NCBI GenBank assembly: GCA_965229345.1
Contig: OZ245872.1
Location: 2,790,001 to 2,854,000, forward strand
Source: PBB1 sp965229345
GTDB lineage: Bacteria > Pseudomonadota > Gammaproteobacteria > Burkholderiales > Burkholderiaceae_C
DNA: 64,000 nucleotides
Direction of reading: 5' to 3'
Shown: in pieces, positions 57,349-64,000 of the stretch
Numbering within the stretch: the stretch's first letter is position 1
Layout: the number at the start of each line of letters is the position of its first letter
Position numbers and translations under genes: made by a program
Notes under the pieces: generated by a model
The model's input: the letters and a program-made list of their open reading frames with translations, nothing else
Database searches by the model: none
What the model was told of the DNA's origin: nothing

Positions 57349-59541
57349 CTATGCCAGGCCGGGCACGACTGCGACCCCGCGCATGGCCCGTTCATCGGCC
57401 TCCAACCACTCGCGTTCGAACACAGCGGCGGGCACGGGCTTCCCGAACAGGTAGCCCTGGGCCTTCTCGCAGCCGTGCGCGAGCAGGAAGTCGGCCTCAG
57501 CCTGGGTCTCCACCCCCTCAGCCACCACGCTCATGCGCAACGCCTTGGCGATGGCGATGAAGGCCTTCACCAGCTCGCGCTGGCGCGGCTCGGTAGTGAT
57601 GTCGCGGGTGAAGCTGCGATCGATCTTCAGGCAATGCACATCGAAGCGCGCCAGGTAGCCAAGCGCCGAATAGCCGGTGCCGAAGTCGTCGATTTCGATC
57701 AGCACACCCATCTGCGTCAGCTCGCGCAAGCTCTCCATCACGCGCGCCGAGTCGTCCAGCAGCAAGCTCTCCGTGACTTCGATGGACAGCCATGTCCCCT
57801 TGCAGCCTGTACTCGCCAACGTTTCGCGCACAGCCGCCACCAGATCGTCGCGCACGAACTGCTGCACCGACACATTGACCGCCACCCGCAAGGGCGCCGC
57901 GCGCTTATGGTTCCAGCGCGCAACCGCCGCGCAGGCCTGTTGCAGCACCCAGCGGCCAATGGGCACGATCAGGCCGCTGTCCTCCGCCAGGGGAATGAAC
58001 TCATCGGGCGTGACCGAACCGAGCGTCGGATGGCGCCAGCGCAGCAAGGCTTCGGCGCCGACCAGCGTACCCCGGCCCAGCCCGATCTGCGGCTGGTAGT
58101 GCAACTCAAGGCCCACGCCATCGCGCGCCTCGCGCAATGCACCTTCCAGTTCGACGCGGTGCCGCACCTGCGCCGCGAACTCGCCTTGGTAGAACATGAA
58201 GCCACCGCGGCCGGCCCGCTTGGCCTGATACATCGCCAAATCGGCGTGAGCCAACAGCGTGTCGAGTTCATCGCCATCGCCTGGAAACACGGCGAGACCG
58301 ATGCTGGCGCTGGCGTGCACCGCCCGGCCGTTCAGCAGCACCGGTTCGGTCACAGCCTGCCCGACTTTGATCGCCACGGCCGCCATGTCCTCCACCTTCT
58401 CCAGGCTGGGCACCACGATGACGAACTCGTCACCACCCAGGCGTGCCAACAGGTCGTAGCCGCGCGTGACGCTGGCCAGCCGAGCCGCAACCTGCATGAG
58501 CAGTTGATCGCCTGCCTGATGGCCCAGCGTGTCGTTGACTTCCTTGAAGCGGTCCAGGTCCAGCACCATCACGCCGACTTGGCGGCCGTGGCGCCGGGCC
58601 TCGGCAATGAGCGCACTGCCACGGTCATAGACCGCCTGGCGATTACCCAGGCCGGTCAGCGGGTCCGACAGCGCCTGCGCCTCGAACTTGTCGCGCATCG
58701 CCACCGCCGCGGTCACGTCCCGGCCGACCGTGAGTACCGACACAACGGCACCCGCCTCGTCGGTCTCAGCGCAGAAGCGCACATCGATCCAGATCTCACC
58801 GCCATCGGGCAGACGCACCTGCAACTCGGCGAGTCGGGTCTCGCCGGTGACTGCGACCTCCTGGATCAGCCGCTGGTAGCGCGCCACGTCGACGATGGGG
58901 CTGGCGCCCTGCCCTGGCGGCTGTCCGAGTCGCATGTGGGGCTCGGGCACCAGCGCGCGCACCGCAGGGTTGACGTACAGACGCTCACCCTTGGTGTTGT
59001 AGCGAACGATGTAGTCGGGCGAGTTCTCCACCAGCGCGCGGAACTGGCGTTCTTGCTCCGCAAGCCGGTGCTCGGCCTGTTTGCGCTCGGTGATGTCGCG
59101 CGCCATGCTCACCAGCCCGATCGCGCCGCCAGCGCGGTCGCGCACGAGAGAAACGCGCAGCGCGTGCCAGGTCAACGCGCCGTCGGCGGCTCGCCACTCG
59201 AAGTCCAGCCGTTGCGCGCGGCCTGTTGCCAGCGCGCGGCGCAGACAAGCCACCATCGCCTCGGTGGCTGCCCCCACCACGGAATGTTCTTCAGCCGATC
59301 GCCCCAAATACTGGGCGGCGATCTGCCCGGTCTGTCGCTCATACGTAGCGTTGGCATAGGTACGGCGCAGGGCCGTGTCATAACAGACGACGATGTCCGG
59401 GGATTGGTCGAGCATGTCCCACAGCAGATCGCCGCTCGCGCCGGGGCCGAAACGGCGGGTGGCGCCCACGCCCGACAGCCCCTGCTCCGAAGGCAGGTTG
59501 CTGGCAGGGCCTCGGGGCGAAAGGGTAGATGTCTCCGGCAT
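57349..59541 (-). CDS. PAS-PAS-GGDEF-EAL cyclic-di-GMP enzyme
   Basis: 730 residues: PAS 1 (about 35-150; DQSPDIVVCYDTALRRTYANATYERQTG), PAS 2 (165-295; VENSPDYIVRYNTKGERLYVNPAV), GGDEF (305-455; intact RLGGDEFVIV, so diguanylate cyclase competent) and EAL (470-720; intact GAEALLRWRHP and IDDFGTGYSALGYL, so phosphodiesterase competent). No transmembrane segment. Such hybrids switch between making and breaking c-di-GMP according to PAS ligand or partner. Confidence 0.95.
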   Translation of the reverse strand: MPETSTLSPRGPASNLPSEQGLSGVGATRRFGPGASGDLLWDMLDQSPDIVVCYDTALRRTYANATYERQTGQIAAQYLGRSAEEHSVVGAATEAMVACLRRALATGRAQRLDFEWRAADGALTWHALRVSLVRDRAGGAIGLVSMARDITERKQAEHRLAEQERQFRALVENSPDYIVRYNTKGERLYVNPAVRALVPEPHMRLGQPPGQGASPIVDVARYQRLIQEVAVTGETRLAELQVRLPDGGEIWIDVRFCAETDEAGAVVSVLTVGRDVTAAVAMRDKFEAQALSDPLTGLGNRQAVYDRGSALIAEARRHGRQVGVMVLDLDRFKEVNDTLGHQAGDQLLMQVAARLASVTRGYDLLARLGGDEFVIVVPSLEKVEDMAAVAIKVGQAVTEPVLLNGRAVHASASIGLAVFPGDGDELDTLLAHADLAMYQAKRAGRGGFMFYQGEFAAQVRHRVELEGALREARDGVGLELHYQPQIGLGRGTLVGAEALLRWRHPTLGSVTPDEFIPLAEDSGLIVPIGRWVLQQACAAVARWNHKRAAPLRVAVNVSVQQFVRDDLVAAVRETLASTGCKGTWLSIEVTESLLLDDSARVMESLRELTQMGVLIEIDDFGTGYSALGYLARFDVHCLKIDRSFTRDITTEPRQRELVKAFIAIAKALRMSVVAEGVETQAEADFLLAHGCEKAQGYLFGKPVPAAVFEREWLEADERAMRGVAVVPGLA

Positions 59542-59715
59542 ATTTGTTGGTACGGTTCACTGCGTGTCTTCGGCAGGTGTGAGGCCCTCTGAAGCAGTAT
59601 CGCGGGCGGCAATGCAAACGCTTCGCGATTCGAGCACCAGCGCGCCGGGCTCGGATATCAACGGATTGGCGCGACGGACCGACAATCGCGCCACCGCAAC
59701 AAGAAGGAGGCCGCG

Positions 59716-60201
59716 ATGCAAGGCGACGCCAAGGTACTCGAATACCTCAACACCCAGCTCAAGAACGAACTCACCGCCATCAACCAGTATTTCCTGCACT
59801 ACCGCATGTTGAAGAACTGGGGCTTCGCCAAGCTGGCCAAGCATGAGTACGAAGAGTCCATCGAAGAGATGAAACACGCCGACAAACTGATGGACCGCAT
59901 CCTGATGCTCGAAGGCCTGCCGAATCTGCAAGACCTCGGCAAGCTTCTGATCGGCGAAAGCGCGGTCGAGATCCTGCACTGCGATCTGAAGGCCGAGATG
60001 GGCGGTCACGCGGTGCTGAAGGACGCCATCGCACACTGCGAATCGGTGCGCGATTACGTGTCCCGCGACGTGTTGCAAGACATTCTCGACGACACCGAAG
60101 AGCACATCGACCACCTGGAGACCCAGATCGAGCTGGTCGGAAAGGTGGGCGAGCAGAACTGGCTGCAGTCGCAGGTGGGGGATGGCTCGCAGGGATCGTA
60201 G
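59716..60201 (+). CDS. bfr: Bacterioferritin
   Basis: 161 residues of the 24-mer haem ferritin. Ferroxidase residues E18, Y25, E51, H54 and the later EEHIDHLE site are present; the haem-binding Met is M52 (EEMKHA). AAGAAGGAGG ribosome site. Stores iron as ferric mineral and protects from Fenton chemistry; a free-standing gene. Confidence 0.96.
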   Translation: MQGDAKVLEYLNTQLKNELTAINQYFLHYRMLKNWGFAKLAKHEYEESIEEMKHADKLMDRILMLEGLPNLQDLGKLLIGESAVEILHCDLKAEMGGHAVLKDAIAHCESVRDYVSRDVLQDILDDTEEHIDHLETQIELVGKVGEQNWLQSQVGDGSQGS

Positions 60202-60291
60202 CCAGCAAGGTCAGACGATCATCGCCCAGCTCATTCGTCGTTTGCCCTCGACGGGATCTCGAATGCCGATGCGCGGCCAGCATTCCGTTGC

Positions 60292-61002
60292 TCAGGCCTT
60301 TCCGGAGACCAGGCTGACGCCAATCCGGTCCGCCAACGCCAGCACTTCGGCATGCGCGGCCAAGTCCAACAGCAGGCTCCGGGAAGTTCCCTGGGGTACC
60401 AGCGAGGCGACGCTGATGCGATCGCCGAACAGCATCACCGCCTGCCCGCGGTCATCTTGCCGAGATACCCAGCTCAGCCCCTGAATGTCAGGACACTGTG
60501 CGTGGATCGCCTGCGCCCACAACCGGGTACCCGGGTAGCGGTCTTTTTCCGTGTCGATCAGTTGGCTGCGCTGAATGCCCAGTTTTCTCAACGCGACATT
60601 GCTCAGATCGGCCAGCACGAGCCCACTCGTGGGCAACAGCACCGAGTGCATCTGACCCTCCAGCTTGCGCTTGTCATGGCTCTTGAAACCCGCCACGAAC
60701 GGGACATCGTGGAACACGGTTTCCATGGCGGCGCAGTCGAATGCCGTACCGCCATACAAGGTCGGGATCGCGGTGCCGTCGACCGCCTTGATCGGGCTGA
60801 AGCGTGCATTGCCGTTGACGCCGGGGTTGAAGGCATCGGCCGCGTACCGGTCTTGGTGAATGCGGTGAATGAGCCGCCCCGCAGGCCAGACCACCCTCGA
60901 CACATGCAGGGCGGCCGGCGGCAACGGCGTGGCGCCAGGCACTGCCGGCTTCGCAATCGGCGCAGCACTCTTGCCTGCGGGCTTGGCCACCCCTCTAGCC
61001 AT
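60292..61002 (-). CDS. RES-domain toxin
   Basis: 236 residues; about 35 N-terminal disordered residues precede the RES domain, with the diagnostic Arg (VVWPAGRLIHRIH), Tyr/Phe cluster (LYGGTAFDCAAMETVFHDVPF) and Ser region (GLSWVSRQDDRGQAVMLFGDRI). RES toxins degrade NAD+ (phosphorolysis or hydrolysis). The ATG at 61002 overlaps the antitoxin by eight bases. Confidence 0.9.
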   Translation of the reverse strand: MARGVAKPAGKSAAPIAKPAVPGATPLPPAALHVSRVVWPAGRLIHRIHQDRYAADAFNPGVNGNARFSPIKAVDGTAIPTLYGGTAFDCAAMETVFHDVPFVAGFKSHDKRKLEGQMHSVLLPTSGLVLADLSNVALRKLGIQRSQLIDTEKDRYPGTRLWAQAIHAQCPDIQGLSWVSRQDDRGQAVMLFGDRISVASLVPQGTSRSLLLDLAAHAEVLALADRIGVSLVSGKA

Positions 61003-61675
61003 GCGCAATCTCGGCCATCTCGTCGCGCGCTGCGGCGATCACTCTTTCGGGATGCTGCGCCAAGGCATCCTGCGGTCGTCTCCCCCCCAGAAAGCTGTTG
61101 ACGGACGCGAACCAGTACGCCAGTCCCCAAGCATCCTTCGTGTCGCCGAACACCTGCAGCACGCGGGCCAGCGCCTTGACCGGGCGGTAGTCGGTGGCGG
61201 GATCCAGGCCGTACCCGGGGAAATAGTCCCCTCCCTGATGCCGTACGGCAAAGATCTGTCCGTCCTTTTTCCACTTGTTGGGCTGGGTACTGGGGTTGCT
61301 GGCGCTGAAACCTGCCAGTTCCGCGATCTGCGCTGCCGTCAGCCACTCGGCAGCTTCGAGCACCGCCTTGCGCGCCCGCGCCGTCATCCGCGCCTCGGCC
61401 ATCATGTGCTCAGGTACAGACACATGAGGGGTCAGCGCCTCGACGATGGACTCCAGCGTCGCTCGCTGGCGTCGCTCGATGATGGCGCTGACCAGCGGGG
61501 CGATGCTGGCCATCGTCTCGGCGACAGCCTTGACGGCGCGCTCGCTGCCGTGCTCAAACGCCAGGGCGATGACACGCTCGGCCCCCAGACCGCTCAGCCG
61601 GGAGCGGATTTCGCCGGGTGTGCCCGTCAGGGTGGACAGACCGGACAGATCGAAACTCTCTTTGGCGACGGCCAT
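60995..61675 (-). CDS. Xre/MbcA/ParS-family antitoxin of the RES pair
   Basis: 226 residues, longer than usual. The C-terminal MbcA/ParS domain (VKALARVLQVFGDTKDAWGLAYWFASVNSFLGGRRPQDALAQHPERVIAAARDEM) binds and inhibits RES toxins; a central helix-turn-helix (LTAAQIAELAGFSASNPSTQPNKWKKDGQIFAV) should bind the operator upstream. First gene of the pair. Confidence 0.88.
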   Translation of the reverse strand: MAVAKESFDLSGLSTLTGTPGEIRSRLSGLGAERVIALAFEHGSERAVKAVAETMASIAPLVSAIIERRQRATLESIVEALTPHVSVPEHMMAEARMTARARKAVLEAAEWLTAAQIAELAGFSASNPSTQPNKWKKDGQIFAVRHQGGDYFPGYGLDPATDYRPVKALARVLQVFGDTKDAWGLAYWFASVNSFLGGRRPQDALAQHPERVIAAARDEMAEIAHG

Positions 61676-62067
61676 GGCAGCAGCTCCTGGAATGATGCTT
61701 ATCTACATTATCATACAAACTCAATAACCATCATCATCCACATTTGGAATCCTGCCAACATCGACCGCGCATCAGACTGCACGCACGAGGAAGGCGCACC
61801 GCTCGTCTCATGTAGCTGGAAAAACCGTCTGAATCGCATCGCCGCGAACACATCGCGGTTCGAGAACCCGCAAGACCCCCAACGAACACCCTGGACGCCG
61901 TCCACCAGTGCGAGGCCGGGCATCCAGTCGCAGGGCGCTACTCCGCATCTCCTGCATTGGGCATCAGCAGCACCGCCGCCGTACGCGAGGCCGCACGCAG
62001 CGTGACGAAGAAGAGCCGGATCTCATGTGCCTGAGCGACAACCAGCCAACGCATGCGCGCTTGCGCC
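61676..62067. other. Promoter region of the RES-Xre pair and queD tail
   Basis: An AT-rich stretch at about 61695-61745 (TTATCTACATTATCATAC) directly upstream of the antitoxin start is the likely autoregulated promoter/operator. The rest, up to the queD stop, shows no supported gene; a 38-codon minus-strand frame (61938-62054) is too weak to call. Confidence 0.4.
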
Positions 62068-62448
62068 TCAGCGCTTCTCGGTCGGCCGGTACACGCAGCG
62101 GTCGCCGCTGCTGTCGCGCGCCACGCTGACGGCATGCAGGCCCGGCAGCTGCGCCAGTTCGCGGTGGATGAACAGGCACAGGTTCTCCAACGTCGGCACG
62201 CCCAGGCCCTCGACCTCGTCGAGGTAGTGATGATCCAGGCGCTCGCGCAGCGCCGCGATGGCCGCACGCAGCACGCCCAGGTCGAGCAGCATGCCGGTGG
62301 CGGGATCGACCGCGCCGCGCAACGTCACCTCGGCGCGGTAGCTGTGCCCGTGCACGCGGCGGCTGCCGGCGGCCTCGGCGCCATCGACGGCCTTGCGGCG
62401 CAGCGTGTGGGCGGCGTCGAAGTAGAAACTCTGGCTCAGCTCGAACAT
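62068..62448 (-). CDS. queD: 6-carboxytetrahydropterin synthase QueD
   Basis: 126 residues. Zinc ligands H14, H33, H35 (FDAAHTLRRK, RVHGHSY), conserved LDLGVLRAAI and DHHYLDEVEGLGVPTLENLCLFI. Converts dihydroneopterin triphosphate to carboxytetrahydropterin in queuosine synthesis. Follows queE after 15 bases. Confidence 0.95.
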   Translation of the reverse strand: MFELSQSFYFDAAHTLRRKAVDGAEAAGSRRVHGHSYRAEVTLRGAVDPATGMLLDLGVLRAAIAALRERLDHHYLDEVEGLGVPTLENLCLFIHRELAQLPGLHAVSVARDSSGDRCVYRPTEKR

Positions 62449-62463
62449 GGGGTGAAGGTGGTG

Positions 62464-63099
62464 CTATCGAATGCCGAGGGTCTTGTGGGTCTGCACGCTG
62501 AGCTTCCAGCGCGGATGGTCCAGGCACCATTGAATGGCCCAAGCCGTGTACTCTGCGCGCAGCGGCCCATCCATCGGCTGCACGCGCAGGTGCTCGAAGT
62601 CCAGCGCCTGCAGGGCCAGCAGGTCCAGCCCGGGCTGATGCACCACCACTTTCAACTCGTGGCCACTGCGCTGCACAAGCGGCGCGCCGGCCTTGGGGCT
62701 GATGCACAGCCAATCGATACCCGGTGGGGCCGCGAGTGTGCCGTTGCTTTCCACGGCGATCTCGAAGCGCTGCAGGTGCAAGGCGTCGATCAGGGCCGCA
62801 TCCACCTGCAGCAGCGGCTCACCGCCGGTCAGCACCGCAAAGCGCAGACCCGCATCGCTGGCAGGCCAGCAGGCGGCCATTTGCTGCGCGAGTTGCGCGG
62901 CATCGGCATAGCGTGCGCCGAGGGTGCCGTCGATGCCGACGAATTCGGTATCGCAGAAGCGGCATTGCGCACTGGCGCGGTCGGCTTCGCGGCCACTCCA
63001 CAGGTTGCAGCCGGCAAAGCGGCAGAACACCGCCGGCCGCCCGGCGTGCAGGCCCTCGCCTTGCAACGTATAGAAGATCTCTTTGATGGCATAGCTCAC
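62464..63099 (-). CDS. queE: 7-carboxy-7-deazaguanine synthase QueE
   Basis: 211-residue radical-SAM enzyme; the [4Fe-4S] Cys are in CRFAGCNLW ... CRFCDTEF, with an inserted loop usual for proteobacterial QueE. N-terminus IKEIFYTLQGEGLHAGRPAVFCR, SAM motif LTGGEPLLQVD. GTG start at 63099 overlaps the cobT stop by four bases (GTGA). Makes CDG from the QueD product. Confidence 0.95.
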   Translation of the reverse strand: MSYAIKEIFYTLQGEGLHAGRPAVFCRFAGCNLWSGREADRASAQCRFCDTEFVGIDGTLGARYADAAQLAQQMAACWPASDAGLRFAVLTGGEPLLQVDAALIDALHLQRFEIAVESNGTLAAPPGIDWLCISPKAGAPLVQRSGHELKVVVHQPGLDLLALQALDFEHLRVQPMDGPLRAEYTAWAIQWCLDHPRWKLSVQTHKTLGIR

Positions 63100-64000
63100 G
63101 ATGGCGAATTATCCCGCTGCGACACCCGGGCCGACGCGAAGCTCGCCATCTCGGCCAGGATGCGGCAGGCCAATTCCAGCAGCGGCCAGGCGAGCGCCGC
63201 CCCCGAGCCTTCGCCCAGGCGCATGCCCAGGTCGAGCAGCGGCTGCACGGCCAGGTGTTTCAGCCAGCGTGAATGGCCGCCTTCTGCCGAGCAATGCGAG
63301 AACACGCAGCGCCCCAACACCGCCGGTTGCAAGGCCGACGCCACCGCCACGGCGGCTGTGGTGATGAAACCATCGACGACGATCACGCGCCGCTCCGCGG
63401 CGGCCTGCAGCACCGCGCCGGTGATCGTTGCGATCTCCAGACCACCGAGCGCGGCGAGCACGTGCAGCGGCTCCACGGCGTTCGCATTGGCCGCCAGCGC
63501 TTCGTGCAGCACGTCGAGCTTGCGCCGCAGGCCGGCATCGTCCAGACCCGTGCCGCGGCCGACGCAGCTGGCCAGCGGTTCGCCGTTCAGGCGCGCCATC
63601 AGCAGGCTCGCGGCGGAGGTGTTGGCGATGCCCATCTCGCCCAGCAGCAGCACGTTGCCGGGGAGGCCGCGCACGATGGCCCGGCCCTGTGTGAGCGCGG
63701 CCTCGCACTGGGCGCGGCTCATCGCCGGGCCGCGGCTCGCATCGGCGCTGCCGCGTGCGACCTTGGCCACGACCAGGCCGGCGCGCGGTGCGAAGTCGCG
63801 CGCCACGCCGCAATCGACCACCGTCAGCGCCAGGCCATGCTGGCGCGCCAGCACGCTGACCGCTGCGCCGCCGGCGAGGAAGTTCTCCACCATCTGCCAG
63901 GTCACGTCGCTCGGGTAGGCCGAGACGCCGCGTGCCGCCAGGCCATGGTCGGCGGCAAAAACAACGAGCTGCGGGTGCTTCAACTGCGGCGTCTCGCTGC
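63096..64000 (-). CDS. cobT: Nicotinate-nucleotide-dimethylbenzimidazole phosphoribosyltransferase CobT (N-terminus cut by window edge)
   Basis: About 301 residues visible (usual about 340). The frame stays open to the window edge with SETPQLKHPQLVVFAADHGLAARGVSAYPSDVT, so the true start is beyond 64000. Other family blocks: LLGEMGIANTSAASLLMARLNG, VGRGTGLDDAGLRRK, LGGLEIATITGAVLQAA and the terminal MRLGEGSGAALAWPLLELA with the catalytic Glu. Forms alpha-ribazole phosphate for the lower ligand of cobalamin. Overlaps queE by four bases. Confidence 0.95.
   Translation of the reverse strand, partial: SETPQLKHPQLVVFAADHGLAARGVSAYPSDVTWQMVENFLAGGAAVSVLARQHGLALTVVDCGVARDFAPRAGLVVAKVARGSADASRGPAMSRAQCEAALTQGRAIVRGLPGNVLLLGEMGIANTSAASLLMARLNGEPLASCVGRGTGLDDAGLRRKLDVLHEALAANANAVEPLHVLAALGGLEIATITGAVLQAAAERRVIVVDGFITTAAVAVASALQPAVLGRCVFSHCSAEGGHSRWLKHLAVQPLLDLGMRLGEGSGAALAWPLLELACRILAEMASFASARVSQRDNSPS

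Noticed and set aside
57208..59592. Very long plus-strand open frame opposite the GGDEF-EAL gene
   Set aside because: Antisense shadow of a high-GC gene: His/Gln/Arg-rich with no motif, while the minus strand has intact PAS, GGDEF and EAL signatures.
61938..62054. 38-codon minus-strand frame downstream of queD
   Set aside because: Reads plausibly but is short, has no ribosome site and no family; mentioned only in the intergenic entry.
1..64000. CRISPR array, tRNA or rRNA genes, riboswitch before cobT
   Set aside because: No regularly spaced repeats, no cloverleaf or rRNA sequence recognised; the cobT upstream region is outside the window.

Overview
High-GC, densely packed DNA that looks like a betaproteobacterium of the order Burkholderiales (probably a Rubrivivax/Leptothrix/Methylibium-type relative). 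This rests on base composition, gene families and the housekeeping queD-queE-cobT end; no rRNA, tRNA or other species-level marker is present. The window reads as a metal-resistance island mixed with decayed mobile-element DNA, running into ordinary chromosome at the right.

1-4.5 kb: a complete bufferin operon (bufA precursor, bufB DUF692/MNIO enzyme, bufC DUF2063 partner, DoxX membrane protein) behind a promoter that fits the Caulobacter sigma-F pattern GTAACC-N16-CGAA. It converges on a mercury module (merC plus a GDCCVxC-type Cys-rich protein) with a textbook 19-bp-spacer mer promoter. The divergent merR is cut after 47 codons and joined to the C-terminal third of a DUF3363 conjugative relaxase. 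4.7-15.1 kb: AraC/MFS pair, an ECF sigma factor with a NTF2/SnoaL-like partner, a SWIM-finger protein, an HEAAH protein, and a cadR-MFS operon divergent from a CDF metal exporter with a CadR-type operator. 15.4-24.3 kb: cusCBA-type Cu/Ag efflux operon with small periplasmic proteins and CusF, a MerR-family gene with an altered third metal ligand, and the tail of a lost P-type ATPase.

24.4-33.4 kb: a long minus-strand run headed by chrB-chrA (chromate), then a superoxide dismutase-rhodanese fusion, a free-standing ChrB C-terminal domain, a Tat-exported superoxide dismutase, a secreted LamG/DUF1080-like protein, a GMC flavoprotein with an unknown partner, and an EEP-family nuclease/phosphatase.

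33.9-51.3 kb: integrative-element DNA. Small plus-strand genes (DUF6878, a xylose-isomerase/MNIO-like TIM barrel, RadC, zinc ribbon, DUF5983) are each preceded by a similar GC-rich hairpin leader. Opposite them lies a minus-strand DNA-metabolism set (Gp3-like directionality-factor homologue, SbcD-like phosphoesterase, SbcC-like ATPase). That set is split by about 5 kb of unrelated genes (Crp/Fnr-type regulator, ECF sigma with a DGPF/YCII gene, MAPEG, SRPBCC) that also contain the decayed start of a second SbcC-like gene.

51.6-64 kb: membrane protein, HisC-like and class V aminotransferases around an AraC regulator, a LysE exporter, IS6 and IS21-like scraps, a PAS-GGDEF-EAL protein, bacterioferritin, a RES-Xre toxin-antitoxin pair, then cobT-queE-queD. 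Strongest leads for new biology: the sigma-F-type bufferin locus, the DUF6878/TIM-barrel operon, the repeated structured leaders, the SOD-rhodanese chromate operon, and the split and duplicated SbcC module.
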